In this document: in pieces, positions 35,173 to 45,300 of the stretch
Numbering within the stretch: the first letter of the stretch is position 1
Layout of the letters: the number at the start of each line of letters is the position of its first letter
Origin: Halorussus halophilus
GTDB taxonomy: Archaea; Halobacteriota; Halobacteria; Halobacteriales; Haladaptataceae
DNA: 64,000 nucleotides
Assembly: GCF_008831545.1 (NCBI RefSeq)
Contig: NZ_CP044523.1
Span: forward strand, 372,001-436,000
Direction: 5' to 3'
Program-made: the position numbers and the translations under genes
The notes under the pieces: generated by a model
What the model was told of the DNA's origin: nothing
What the model saw: only the letters and a program-made list of their open reading frames with translations
The model's database searches: none

Positions 35173-36465
35173 TTACCAAGTAAGCCCTTCGTAGGTGATG
35201 CCGTCACGCCGCTCGATGATTCGGCGCCCATCCACTACGACGGCGTCGGCCATTGCGTCGAATTCTTGGTCTAGAGCTGCGAACTCGTCCCAGTCCGTAA
35301 CGACGACTGCGCCATGGGCGTCTTCGAGTGTCGCTGCTGCCGAGTTCACGTATTCTATGTCGGGGAAGTGTTCCCGCATGTTTTCGGCTGCGACGGGGTC
35401 GTACGCGACGACCTCGGCGTTGCGGTCGAGTAGTCCCTCGATGACGGGAATCGCTCGGGAGTTACGAACGTCGTCGGTGCCGGGTTTGAACGAGAGCCCG
35501 AGGACGGCGACTTGCTTTCCGGCGACATCGACGTGCGAGTCGAGCAGGTCGAGTAGGCGTTTTGGCTGTTTGTCGTTGACTTCGACGGCGGCCTCTAACA
35601 GGGATGGCTCGTACTCCACAGCACGGGCGGCGGCAATGAGTGCTGCAACGTCTTTCGGGAAGCAACTCCCTCCCCACCCGACGCCCGAGCGGAGGAATTG
35701 CTCGCCGATACGGTCGTCCAGACCGATGGCGTCGGCGACTTCGTAGGCGTCCACATCGTACTCCTTGCAGACGTTCCCGAGTTCGTTGACGAGACTGACC
35801 TTCGTGGCGAGAAAGGCGTTGTTCGCGTACTTAATCATCTCCGCTTCGCGGGTACCCGTCTCGACGACGTCGGCATCGGAGTGGTCGAGCAGTGGTTCGA
35901 AGACGGCGTGTAGTCGCTCGGTGGCCGTCTCGGAGTCGGTCCCGAAGACGACTTTGTCGGGGTGCAGGAAGTCTTCGACTGCGCTCCCCTCGCGGAGGAA
36001 TTCCGGGTTCATCGCGACGTGGAGGTCCTCGCCGAGTGCTTTCCCAGATTCTTCTGCGAGAATCGGCGCGAGCGTCTCTTCGGTCGTCCCCGGGACGACT
36101 GTGGATTTGACGACGACGACGTGGTCGCCGTCTTTCTCGGCGAGGGTCGCGCCCAGCGAGCGGGCACCCGCTTCCATCGCGCCGAGGTCGATACTGCCGT
36201 CGTCTCTGGAGGGCGTCGGCAGCGCAAGGAAAGTCACGTCGGTCTCGCGGATGGTGTCGTAGTCGGTCGTCGCGCGAAGACGATCACCGCCGTACTCCGC
36301 GACGAGGTCGTCCAGTCCCGGTTCGTGAATCGGTGCCCCGCCGTCGTTGATTCGTGCGACGATACTTTCGTCGATGTCCACGTTCGTCACGTTGTGGCCG
36401 AGGTCGGCGAAGCAGGCGGCGACCGTCGTTCCGACGTAGCCGCTGCCGACGATGCTGAGATTCAT
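35173..36465 (-). CDS. aglM: UDP-glucose 6-dehydrogenase AglM
   Basis: The 430-residue enzyme oxidises UDP-glucose twice to UDP-glucuronate with NAD. The N-terminal Rossmann domain begins [19 protein letters not shown] (residues 2-20). The middle segment contains [20 protein letters not shown] and K212 (IKYANNAF). The catalytic nucleophile is C268 in [12 protein letters not shown], and the C-terminal domain has [14 protein letters not shown]. In Haloferax volcanii AglM works with AglF to build hexuronic acids for S-layer N-glycosylation; the divergent aglF here (88 bp away) keeps the same pairing. A role for this copy in N-glycosylation is therefore strongly suggested. Confidence 0.92.
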   Translation of the reverse strand: MNLSIVGSGYVGTTVAACFADLGHNVTNVDIDESIVARINDGGAPIHEPGLDDLVAEYGGDRLRATTDYDTIRETDVTFLALPTPSRDDGSIDLGAMEAGARSLGATLAEKDGDHVVVVKSTVVPGTTEETLAPILAEESGKALGEDLHVAMNPEFLREGSAVEDFLHPDKVVFGTDSETATERLHAVFEPLLDHSDADVVETGTREAEMIKYANNAFLATKVSLVNELGNVCKEYDVDAYEVADAIGLDDRIGEQFLRSGVGWGGSCFPKDVAALIAAARAVEYEPSLLEAAVEVNDKQPKRLLDLLDSHVDVAGKQVAVLGLSFKPGTDDVRNSRAIPVIEGLLDRNAEVVAYDPVAAENMREHFPDIEYVNSAAATLEDAHGAVVVTDWDEFAALDQEFDAMADAVVVDGRRIIERRDGITYEGLTW

Positions 36466-36517
36466 TGCAGTACACGTCTATTGGGGTGTTCTTCAGACTT
36501 CGGATACATTCGAGACT

Positions 36518-36529
36518 AAAAGTATTTAA
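36518..36529 (+). promoter_or_regulatory. TATA box of aglF
   Basis: The AT-rich AAAAGTATTTAA box lies about 25-36 bp before the aglF ATG at 36554, in the 88-bp divergent region shared with aglM. The spacing predicts a leaderless transcript. Confidence 0.5.
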
Positions 36530-36553
36530 CACTCCAGTGTTGGGCACAGAACA

Positions 36554-37300
36554 ATGAAAGCCGTCGTACTCGCTGCAGGGGAGGGAACTCGCCTGCGGCC
36601 GCTGACCGAAGACAAACCGAAGGGAATGGTCGAAGTCGACGGGAAACCGATTCTCACCCACTGCTTCGAGCAACTCGCTGACCTCGGGGCCGACGAGTTC
36701 GTGGTCGTGGTCGGCTACCGCAAGCAAGACATCATCAGCCACTACGGCGATGAGTTCGACGAGATTCCAGTCACGTACGCTCATCAGCGTGAGCAGAACG
36801 GGTTGGCTCACGCCCTCATCACGGTCGAAGAGCACATTGATGACGACTTTATGTTGATGCTGGGCGACAACATCTTCGACGCGAACTTAGAAGACGTGGT
36901 CTCGCGCCAACAGGAAGACCGGGCCGATGCCGCGTTCCTCACTGAAGAAGTACCCTACGAGGAGGCTGGTCGATACGGTGTCTGTGACACGAACCATTTC
37001 GGCGAAATCACGGATGTCGTCGAGAAGCCTGAGGACCCGCCATCGAATCTCGTGATGACCGGCTTCTATACGTTCACGCCCGCCATCTTCCATGCCTGTC
37101 ATCTCGTCCAACCGTCGAACCGCGGCGAGTACGAGATCAGCGAAGCGATCGACCTGCTCATCCAGAGTGGCCGCACCATCGACGCGATTCGCATGGACGG
37201 CTGGCGTGTCGACGTGGGGTATCCGGAAGACCAAGAGAAGGCCGAACAACTCCTGCAGGGCGACGACCCCGCCGAACTCGTCGAAGCGTCTGCGGAGTAA
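36554..37300 (+). CDS. aglF: Glucose-1-phosphate uridylyltransferase AglF
   Basis: The 248-residue nucleotidyltransferase makes UDP-glucose from UTP and glucose-1-phosphate. It starts with MKAVVLAAGEGTRLRPLTED and KPKGMVEV, the signature loop of sugar-phosphate nucleotidyltransferases. LMLGDNIF holds the metal-binding aspartate, and VEKPEDPPSNLVMTGFYTF and GWRVDVGYPED near the end match the AglF of Haloferax volcanii closely. It feeds AglM next door. The epimerase gene follows 47 bp downstream in the same direction, so the three gene products probably work in one pathway to surface-glycan sugars. Confidence 0.92.
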   Translation: MKAVVLAAGEGTRLRPLTEDKPKGMVEVDGKPILTHCFEQLADLGADEFVVVVGYRKQDIISHYGDEFDEIPVTYAHQREQNGLAHALITVEEHIDDDFMLMLGDNIFDANLEDVVSRQQEDRADAAFLTEEVPYEEAGRYGVCDTNHFGEITDVVEKPEDPPSNLVMTGFYTFTPAIFHACHLVQPSNRGEYEISEAIDLLIQSGRTIDAIRMDGWRVDVGYPEDQEKAEQLLQGDDPAELVEASAE

Positions 37301-37347
37301 CGATAACCCGGTGACTTTTTACTGACCGCGTTCGCCACAGCAAGATA

Positions 37348-38334
37348 ATGCAAATACTCGTTACTGGTGGAGCGGGCTTCATCGGCGGTCATCTCGCCGA
37401 AGGGTTCGCTCGTGACGGCCACGACGTCGTGGTCCTCGATAGCTTCGAGCCATTCTACGACCTCGGCATCAAGGACCACAACGTCGAAGCAGGGCGAAAC
37501 GCGGCTGAAGATGGTGGTGGCAGCTACGAACTCGTTCGTGGTGACATCCGTGACGACGATTTGGTCGCAGAACACGTGACTGACGCTGATTACGTCTTCC
37601 ATCAAGCCGCGCAAGCGGGCGTCAGAAGTAGCGTCGAGGAGCCGGAGAAGGTGACCGAGATTAACGTCAATGGAACGTTGAACGTGCTGGAGGCCGCCCG
37701 GAACTCTGACACTGAGCGCGTTGTCGTCGCGAGTTCGTCGTCGGTGTACGGCAAGCCCGAGTATCTCCCTTACGACGAAGACCATCCGACGACGCCTGTC
37801 AGCCCCTACGGCGCGTCGAAACTCGCTGAGGAGCAGTACACGCGCGTCTACAACGAAGTGTACGGGCTGCCGACCGTCGCACTGCGGTACTTCACCGTCT
37901 ACGGGCCGCGGATGCGCCCGAACATGGCGATCAGTAACTTCGTCTCACGGTGCATGAACGACGAACCGCCGGTCATCTATGGCGACGGCGAGCAAACTCG
38001 TGACTTCACGTACATCGACGACGTGCTTCGGGCGAACTCGACGTTGCTCGACACCGACGCCGCAGACGGCGAAATTATGAACATCGGCAGTACAGACAAC
38101 ATCGCCATCAAGACGCTCGCCGAAGAGATTCGAGACCAGATCGCACCTCAACTAGACTTGGAGTACGACGAGCGACATGATGCGGACGCCGAACACACGC
38201 ACGCCGACATCTCGAAAGCGAACGAACGCATCGGATACGAACCGACGACCACGATTCGTGAAGGCGTCGAACAGTTCACGGAGTGGTACGCGGAGAACCG
38301 CGACTGGTACGAACCACTCGTCCGCAACTCGTAA
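37348..38334 (+). CDS. NAD-dependent sugar-nucleotide epimerase (GalE/UDP-glucuronate epimerase-like)
   Basis: The 328-residue enzyme belongs to the extended SDR family. It starts MQILVTGGAGFIGGHLAEGF with the NAD loop at residues 6-14, has the HQAAQAGVRSSVEEP segment, the SSSSVYGKPEY strand and the SPYGASKLAEEQYTRVY motif with the catalytic tyrosine and lysine. GVRSSVEEP in the substrate region and DGEQTRDFTYIDDV point to UDP-glucuronate or UDP-glucose 4-epimerases. Downstream of aglF, it probably makes UDP-galacturonate or UDP-galactose for glycans. It is the last chromosomal-type gene before the element at about 38.4 kb. Confidence 0.87.
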   Translation: MQILVTGGAGFIGGHLAEGFARDGHDVVVLDSFEPFYDLGIKDHNVEAGRNAAEDGGGSYELVRGDIRDDDLVAEHVTDADYVFHQAAQAGVRSSVEEPEKVTEINVNGTLNVLEAARNSDTERVVVASSSSVYGKPEYLPYDEDHPTTPVSPYGASKLAEEQYTRVYNEVYGLPTVALRYFTVYGPRMRPNMAISNFVSRCMNDEPPVIYGDGEQTRDFTYIDDVLRANSTLLDTDAADGEIMNIGSTDNIAIKTLAEEIRDQIAPQLDLEYDERHDADAEHTHADISKANERIGYEPTTTIREGVEQFTEWYAENRDWYEPLVRNS

Positions 38335-38454
38335 ATCGCCTCGTTAGAGGTTCTCCTTGGAGGGGGTTCTGACTGATTGACGAGGCGGCTATCGTGTCTC
38401 ATTGTATTTGGTGTAGGTCGTTCGTGGAGATTCTGGTTTGCTGAGTTCCCCGAA

Positions 38455-38490
38455 AACGCGAGATAAGAACTCAGGAAAAATGGTGTAGGT
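38455..38490 (+). repeat. 36-bp direct repeat, copy A
   Basis: AACGCGAGATAAGAACTCAG plus the following 16 bases ending GGTGTAGGT recurs at 38559-38594 with three differences. A third partial copy lies between (38525-38548). The GGTGT(A/G)GG end resembles the end of the ORB-like repeats near the Orc1 gene, so these may bind a replication initiator. Confidence 0.65.
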
Positions 38491-38524
38491 CAACCACTGA
38501 GTTGGACCCATGCATACTCTGTAA

Positions 38525-38548
38525 TAACTCGGGAAAACTAGTGTGAGG
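38525..38548 (+). repeat. Partial repeat, copy B
   Basis: TAACTCGGGAAAACTAGTGT plus GAGG is a degenerate copy of the core of repeats A and C, in the same orientation, about midway between them. Confidence 0.5.
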
Positions 38549-38558
38549 GTGGACCGAG

Positions 38559-38594
38559 AACGCGAGGTAAGAACTCAGGAAAACTGGTGTGGGT
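38559..38594 (+). repeat. 36-bp direct repeat, copy C
   Basis: This is the best match to copy A (33 of 36 positions), exactly 104 bp downstream, ending AAAACTGGTGTGGGT. Confidence 0.65.
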
Positions 38595-39567
38595 GTCATC
38601 TTGAACAGCGAACAGTGGCCGAATGCACCTGGCCTGTCCTCCTTTCCCGTCTGTTCAAATACCGATGATACACTACTTCTCAGGGGTGTTTTCTTTGCAA
38701 ATCTGCTGTTCACTCCCTGCTACCGGAATGAACAGAATGGCTAATATCCGGGAGATAGACTTCATAGGGTTGTGTACACTGCTGTTTTGTAATTCGGTTC
38801 GATCGGGTGTTCCGGGGGTAGGCGGTGAGCGCACGACTCTCCGGTTTCGGGCCGCTTTAAGGCGTCTGTACGGTCGAATTATGAGATTCGGGTATACCCC
38901 CGTTCAGTGTGGGTAGTTGCTCTCCACTCTGGTGGCTGATACGAAGTCAGGATTTGACGGTACATCCCTGGTTTTGAACTTGAATTCGGGGGTTTCAGGA
39001 ATTCCGGAAGCGGTCTGTGACGGCCCTTATTATGCGTTGGAGACCTCTTCTTCGGCGCTTCTATATCCTGTATTCGGGCGAATTAGGATATTGAACAGAG
39101 CCCAGCATACGATTCAATAGCTTAATAGAAAATTTGAGAACGGGGGTGTACACCCACTTCTGATGTTGAAATCGCGGGGTTTGACCGTAGACAACCGAAC
39201 CCACCAAAATCAAGAACACTGGATAGAAGCCGTCTCTCCCGCTCTCTCAAATTCCGCCAAGTAGCATCTGTCCCAGTCTCTCGTTCAAGCACCACCCTGA
39301 GTGTCCACCCTGCCACAAGAACCGTTCTCCCGGATGATTAGCGGGGTGTACACGAATGGAGGCTAGCCTAGCGACCCTATCGGAGTATCTCCGACGGCAG
39401 ATCGGTCTCTACAGCACTGTAGAAATCATGTGCAGAACTATTGGTGCGAAGACGTGTCTGGAGGGGTTGAGATACCGATACCGGGAACCATCAAGTACCT
39501 CGGTCCAAAGTACGACTACAGTCTTCGCTGTTGGACTCGCTCTGGTGGCGAACGATACTCTGAGGCA

Positions 39568-40872
39568 ATGACGACGTTTCCAACCGCTTCCGAGATACCG
39601 GCATCGCTGCATGAGTACGACCAGTGGGTGTGCTGGCGCACCCAGGCACGGGACGGCAAACAGACGAAGGTTCCCGTGAACCCGCATACTGGCCGCTATG
39701 GGTCTGCGACAGACCCTGATACATGGGGGAGCTTCGAGCAAGCCCGTGCATACGCGGTCGATGGGTCCGCATCAGGGTTGGGCTTCGTGTTCACTGACAA
39801 CGACCCGTTCGTGGGGGTTGACCTCGACGATGCACGTGACCCAGAGACAGAAACTCCGACCGAGTGGGCCGAATCGATTATCCAAAATTTGGATTCATAT
39901 ACGGAAATCAGTCCGTCTGGGACAGGATATCACGTCCTCGTCGAGGGGAATCTCCCTCCGGGTCGGAATCGGCGTGGGGACGTAGAACTCTACGAGACAG
40001 CACGCTTCTTTACCGTCACCGCGAATCAACTCGACGAGACTCCCGAAGAAATATTGCGCCGTACACAGGCTCTCGCTGGGGTGTACGCCGACCACGTCGC
40101 AGCCGACCACGACGACACGGATACTGATGCTGGTTCCGATGCCGGTGGCGATGAGGACCACAAGCGTGTGGACACCCAAGAGTCATCGAGCGACGGGAAT
40201 GAGACGCGGTCTGATTCCGATTCTAGCGGGTCAACGACGCTCTCTGATGACGAGTTGTTGTCGTTAGCCCGGGCGGCGTCGAACAGCGCGAAGTTCGAGC
40301 GACTGTGGCGTGGTGATACGCAGGGCTACGACAGTCACTCAGAGGCGGATATGGCGTTGGCGTGCCTGCTCGCGTTCTGGACGGGCGGGGACACGACTCG
40401 TATGGATCGGCTGTTCAGGCAGTCTGGACTCCTGCGTGACAAGTGGGATGCAGTTCATTATGCCGACGGCAGTACGTATGGCGAGACGACGATCGAGCGT
40501 GCAGTGAGTGTGACGACCGAGTACTACTCACCGAACGGCGAAGACTCCGACGACGAGGATGACCAGCCGCAGTCTAACGGTGAGATAAGCCATGTGAGCG
40601 AATCGAGCGACGATCAGGGCCCAATAGGCGACCACCCTGAGTCGGCGGCTGAGGCAAGTCTGTATAGCCGTGAGCAGGAACGCATCGAGACGATTCAAAC
40701 CCTCGAACAGCGACTTCGTGAACTCGAAGCCGAGAACGAACGACTGCGTGACCAACGAGACGCAGAACGCGCGAAACGGCAGGCTCTCGAAGAGAACGAG
40801 TCAGTAGGGGGCGCATCACAGTCCGGCGTCCTCGCGCGCCTCAAACGTGTCTTCACTCGGCAGTCCTCGTGA
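39568..40872 (+). CDS. Primase-polymerase-like replication protein (NrS-1 type)
   Basis: The 434-residue protein has an N-terminal archaeo-eukaryotic primase-like core. The acidic metal motif is FVGVDLDD (D85, D87, D88), followed by SPSGTGYH with the conserved serine and histidine (about 115-122), and ELYETARFFTVT. The middle is an acidic Asp/Ser-rich linker. Then comes LSDDELLSLARAASNSAKFE with TRMDRLFRQSGLLRDKW, the helical domain seen in phage NrS-1-like polymerases. A charged coiled coil (EQRLRELEAENERLRDQRDA) and a basic tail end the protein. I chose the ATG at 39568 because the N-terminal SLHEYDQWVCWRT then falls at the normal place. No helicase domain is fused. It probably starts element replication near the repeats upstream. 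Confidence 0.75.
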   Translation: MTTFPTASEIPASLHEYDQWVCWRTQARDGKQTKVPVNPHTGRYGSATDPDTWGSFEQARAYAVDGSASGLGFVFTDNDPFVGVDLDDARDPETETPTEWAESIIQNLDSYTEISPSGTGYHVLVEGNLPPGRNRRGDVELYETARFFTVTANQLDETPEEILRRTQALAGVYADHVAADHDDTDTDAGSDAGGDEDHKRVDTQESSSDGNETRSDSDSSGSTTLSDDELLSLARAASNSAKFERLWRGDTQGYDSHSEADMALACLLAFWTGGDTTRMDRLFRQSGLLRDKWDAVHYADGSTYGETTIERAVSVTTEYYSPNGEDSDDEDDQPQSNGEISHVSESSDDQGPIGDHPESAAEASLYSREQERIETIQTLEQRLRELEAENERLRDQRDAERAKRQALEENESVGGASQSGVLARLKRVFTRQSS

Positions 40873-40971
40873 TTAGCGCGGAAAGTGAGTCGGTGCGGCC
40901 AACGATGTGACAGCCCCACGCTGTTTCCCCGTCTACAATTCCACTGATGATTGACCAACCACTCGCTCTGG

Positions 40972-42132
40972 CTAGGGATTATATGGCTCAACAATCTCAA
41001 GCACATCCGACGCTTCATATTGCCGGTTCCGTTGCTGGCCGGTCGTCTCCCGCAGGATGTCGTCATTCCACAATCGTCGAATCGCCTGATTGACCGCCGG
41101 TTGTGACCGGTTGAGCACATCAACCGCCTGCGACTCGGTGAGATACGGGTGTTCGATCATAAAGTCGATAAGTTCTCGGATGACGGCACCCTGCCCCTGG
41201 TATTGCTCTCGGTAGCGGTCACGGAGGGCCAGTAGTTCGCGAGCGACTGTGTAGGCCTCACGCCCCTGTTCAGAGATTGCCTGGACGAAAAACGATACCC
41301 ACTCGGCCCAAGCGCCGTCTCGGCTTACCGCGAGGAGTTTGTCGAGATACGTGTCGCGGTTCGCGTTGAAATACGACGAGGGGTAGAGGTAAGGACCGGG
41401 TAATAGGTCCCACTTGTAGAGTGCCAACATCACGAGGAGACGACCAAGACGACCGTTGCCGTCCTGAAACGGATGGATTGTCTCGAACTGGTAATGAATC
41501 AATGCCAAATCAATCAGCGGAGCATACGTCGGTCCCGACCGAATATACTGTAGGAGGCTCCGTAAGGCATATGGGATACTCGCCGGTGGCGTCGGCACAA
41601 AACGGGCCTCGCTGAGTGGCGTCCCAGGTTTGTCAATGCCAACGATATCATTTCGGAACTCTCCGGGATTCTTTTGTTCTCCACGAGCACCCTGTAGCAA
41701 TATTTCGTGCAGTCTGCACAAGAGATCTCTGTCTAACTCGGTTCCCTCACGCAGAGCTTGAATTCCAGTTGTAATCGCCTCAACGTAGTTCTGGGCCTCC
41801 GCGATGTCGGCCCGTTCAGTCTCCGTTTGGCCAGGTTTTTCGCCAGCTTCGCGCCGGTAGATATCCGAGAGTGTAAGACGCGTCGTGGTTTCGATATTCG
41901 AGGAGTCGACGGCTTCACGATGAATTAGCGGACTCAGGATGACTTCAGGGGAATCGAGCCACGTATCCAAATCAGAGAGTTGGCCTATGGAATACATCGC
42001 GTTCCCGTTCTCGGTCAGGAGCTCATGGGTCGCGTCGAGATCTGGTGGGAGCGGATCTGGGCTAAAGGCGAAGATACCGTCAACCGTCTCGACTTCGCCT
42101 GGAGGGTTTTCAATAAAGTCTTCGGGTCGCAT
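40972..42132 (-). CDS. Fic-domain protein with winged-helix C-terminus
   Basis: The 386-residue protein has the Fic active-site motif HPFQDGNGRLGR at residues 220-231, which transfers AMP or another group onto a target hydroxyl. The N-terminal DUF4172-like part carries S77-x3-E81 (SSNIE), the position of the self-inhibitory glutamate in class II Fic proteins, so activity is probably restrained. The C-terminus (YLTESQAVDVLNRSQPAVNQ with RRLWNDDIL) is a winged-helix domain for DNA binding or autoregulation. There is no separate antitoxin gene next to it. It lies between the primase-like and ATPase genes and is probably accessory cargo. Confidence 0.88.
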   Translation of the reverse strand: MRPEDFIENPPGEVETVDGIFAFSPDPLPPDLDATHELLTENGNAMYSIGQLSDLDTWLDSPEVILSPLIHREAVDSSNIETTTRLTLSDIYRREAGEKPGQTETERADIAEAQNYVEAITTGIQALREGTELDRDLLCRLHEILLQGARGEQKNPGEFRNDIVGIDKPGTPLSEARFVPTPPASIPYALRSLLQYIRSGPTYAPLIDLALIHYQFETIHPFQDGNGRLGRLLVMLALYKWDLLPGPYLYPSSYFNANRDTYLDKLLAVSRDGAWAEWVSFFVQAISEQGREAYTVARELLALRDRYREQYQGQGAVIRELIDFMIEHPYLTESQAVDVLNRSQPAVNQAIRRLWNDDILRETTGQQRNRQYEASDVLEIVEPYNP

Positions 42133-42342
42133 CGTTATCCAAGATACGACCTACGACAATATAGATAACGGAAGCGTACTTTCCCTATCCAAAAATCCCG
42201 AATCTCGATCTAAGATAACGCTGTATCGAAGCAACATTGTTATCCAATTATTATTATGGGGAATTAAATAGCTAACTGGCAAATCATCTATTCCACCCGT
42301 CGTATCCTCTTGGATACGACCAAATTTGTCTCTCTATCTTCC
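42133..42342. other. Intergenic region, AT-rich
   Basis: This 210-bp region upstream of the Fic gene and downstream of the large ATPase gene is rich in short A/T tracts and carries the Fic promoter. I see no gene. Confidence 0.35.
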
Positions 42343-45300
42343 CTACGCGGGTGGTGATAGCTCGAGCAGTGACTCTCGAAGATACCGGAGCGTGTGAATC
42401 TGTGAACAGCCTGCCGCGTCGAGTTTGAACCGTTGTGGCGGCGAAGACCGACTATACGTCTTTTCGACGCGTTGGTCGCCGGTCGGCGGATCGTTTAACG
42501 CCTCCAGAACGTTGTGGGCATCATCACGGCTTCTGACGATCCAGATCGCGTCTTCAGGGTCTACCCCCGCCATCTTATCGTAGTCCTCTGGCACCGCACG
42601 CAGCACGTCGTTGTTGACGCGCTCGGCTTCGACGACAGCCCGAACCTCCCCATTCGCGTCGAGACCTGCAATGTCCAATCGATGGCCGTCCTCCAACTCG
42701 TAGTAGGGGACGACCTCCACAACATCAGAATCCGAACTGTTCGCGTACTCCGCTTCGATGTATCGACGACCAAAGTCGACCATCACGCGATGCAAACTCG
42801 ATTCGCCAAGGTCGCCGACGCCGTGGCCGTACGCGATGCCCTCACGGTAGGCGACCTGAATCTCCGCGCGGCCGTCTGCCGTAACTGTGTACAGTCGGTG
42901 CGGACTGTCACAGTCAACGGCGAGCAACCCATCCTCGAGGAGTTCCTCGACTGCCTCGGGGTCGATGCCAACGTACTCCTGCAGACGGAGCATGCTGTCC
43001 CAGCCGATGTCGTACTCCCACTCCGGGTCGTACTCGCCCTGATGGGCTGCATAGACTGCTTGTAGGAACGCCAATTGCCGGTCGGAGTACTCGCTTGCTT
43101 CGCGTTCCGCTGCTGAGAGCGTGAGATTGATATCCGAGATTGGGACGTTGTCGCGGTCGATTCGGTCGAGACTCGAACAACACTCGATACCGCGTTTTAC
43201 GCCCGCTGGCGATGGGTCGTGGCGGCTCTCACAGCCCGTACAGACGATGGCATGTACATCAGAGTCGTAGCGAATACAGACCGGCAGGCGCTTCGTGTAC
43301 GGCAACGCAGAGTCCACGCGCCCCGTGGACGACTCGCCCGCATTCGTTCCAGTGTGAGCGCTCACACTGCTCGAAGACCGAGACGTGGGACTGGACTGCG
43401 CTTGGCCCTGTCGCTTGAAGTCAAGACCGTGATGCAGTCGCGTGTCATCTCTCACACTATCGAACAACGCCTCGAACGCCATTCGCTGGGTCTCAGATAA
43501 CGGACTGTCGCTCTCTGGATGCCCAGCCGGGAGGGGCGCGGACGACAGCAAGAACGGCCGTGGTTCACGGTCTTGGAAGCCCGCTGGCAGACTCGCGAAC
43601 CACTGGCCACGACGGAGCGCACGCAACCGATTCCCAACCTCACTCGGCGGGATGTCCTCGGTCGCAAGCCGTTTCTCCAAGTCCCGGTCGACCGAGACGT
43701 TCCCCGTGAGGAACGTCGAAATATTGTTCAGGATTTCAGCGTACGCCTCCGTGTCGGCGTTCCGGACTTGTGCGGGGAACTGCATCGCGAGTGTCACGGA
43801 CAGATTGAAGCTCCGTGATTTCGCGAGCAATTCCGTCATCAACCCCGACGCCGCAACCTCTGCGGCCTCCTCGACGTAGAGATTCACCAACGCCATCTCG
43901 TCGTCACCATCGTTAGACTCGTGTTGGCGCTGGCGGCGCTGCAGTGACGTCCAGAGATTCGAGAGCAAGACAGTCGTGAGTGCCTTCCGACTCTCCTTGC
44001 GCAACCCACTTGTATCGAAGATGACGACCGCGTCCTCATCGAGTACGTCCGCGAAGTCGAACTGCGGGTCCGGCTCGTCTTCTGATTCGGTCTCGGTCTC
44101 GTTTCGAGGGACGTGATTGAACAAGAGGGCGAGTCGGTCATCGAGCGGAATCTTCTCGATGCGGTTCAGCACGCCCTGCATGAGTTCGTCGAACGACCGC
44201 TTGCTGTTCGTAACAACGCCACCGAGCATCACCTCCAAGTCCTCGTCTGTGACTGGTGGTGCGTCCCGTGTTTCAGCCATCTGGCGGGCCGCCTGCTGGA
44301 ACTCGCGATGCGTGTAGGCGTCCGATCCATGGACGGGGTCGAACAGGGCTTTCACGAGATACCGAATGATGTCGGGCGACCTGACCGCACGCTCGAAGCG
44401 GTCCCGTCCCATGATGCTGACCAAGAGTTCGATGTAGTGGTCGACCTTGTTCTGAACCGCCGTCGCACGGTCGATACCCGCCGCTAGTTCGGGTCGAATG
44501 TCGAAGAACGAGAGCGCGGGCAGCACTTCCGCACAGTCGAAGTAGTAGACGTTCTCGAGATTGCCGTACTTCGCGTAGTGTGCGCGCAAGTATTCGACGG
44601 GCATGCCGTCGCCTTTCGGTTCGATGAGAATTGAGGGCCCATCGGTCGCGGCGTGATTATCGCGGATGCCTCTGGTGAGGACCGTCGACTTCCCTGACCC
44701 CGTTTTCCCAAAGATTGCCATGTGTAGCGGTTGGAGGGCTGGCGGCAACGCAATCAGCGGTGTCGGCGTGTCGTCCTGTGAGAGCGGTTGGCCGAGCGTA
44801 AACCCACCATTTCGATACTGGTCGAGAATCTCTTCTGGTGGCCGAGGGAGTGCCGTCTGCTCACCACGCGATGGTGCCAGCGCACGACTGCCTGCCGTGG
44901 GCAAGGCAGCACCATCGAGCAGGCAGAAACTCGGTGCTTCCGAGACGTCCGCAACAACGCCACGACTCCGGTTCGTCGTCAGTGGGAGCTTCGTCGTCCA
45001 TCGCTCGTAGTCTGGTGGGTGGAAGGTGCGGTCTCGAATCATCTCGAATACGTCTTCGGCCTCGGTATCGGTGCGAACCTTGCTCTCGATCTCGTAGGTG
45101 TTGTAACTCACCCCACTGAACGCCGCTGTCAGCTCTCGAACGGCGTCCACCGAGCGGTCCGCATACGTGTCCGTCCCGGTATTGTCGAGTGCGATAGCGC
45201 GTGCGTTCACGTCGAACGACCGCCGCGCGTCTTTCTCTTCGAGTTCCTCGATTCGGTCTTCGTCACTCGAGGTCAGCGACGGGTTTTCGGGCGTCCCGAA

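Larger units (their letters stand above)
38335..39567. other. AT-rich non-coding segment at the left side of the element
   Basis: Over 1.2 kb I find no open frame with haloarchaeal codon use. The segment contains the direct repeats at 38455-38594 and several copies of short GGGTGTACAC-type palindromic pieces (near 38767, 39140 and 39345). It looks like an origin/partition or integration-border region. No attachment-site repeat could be confirmed, because the right boundary lies outside the window. Confidence 0.5.

Noticed and set aside
38335-39567. Integrase or attachment site at the left border of the element
   Set aside because: No tyrosine or serine recombinase frame and no duplicated tRNA end could be seen; the right end is outside the window.
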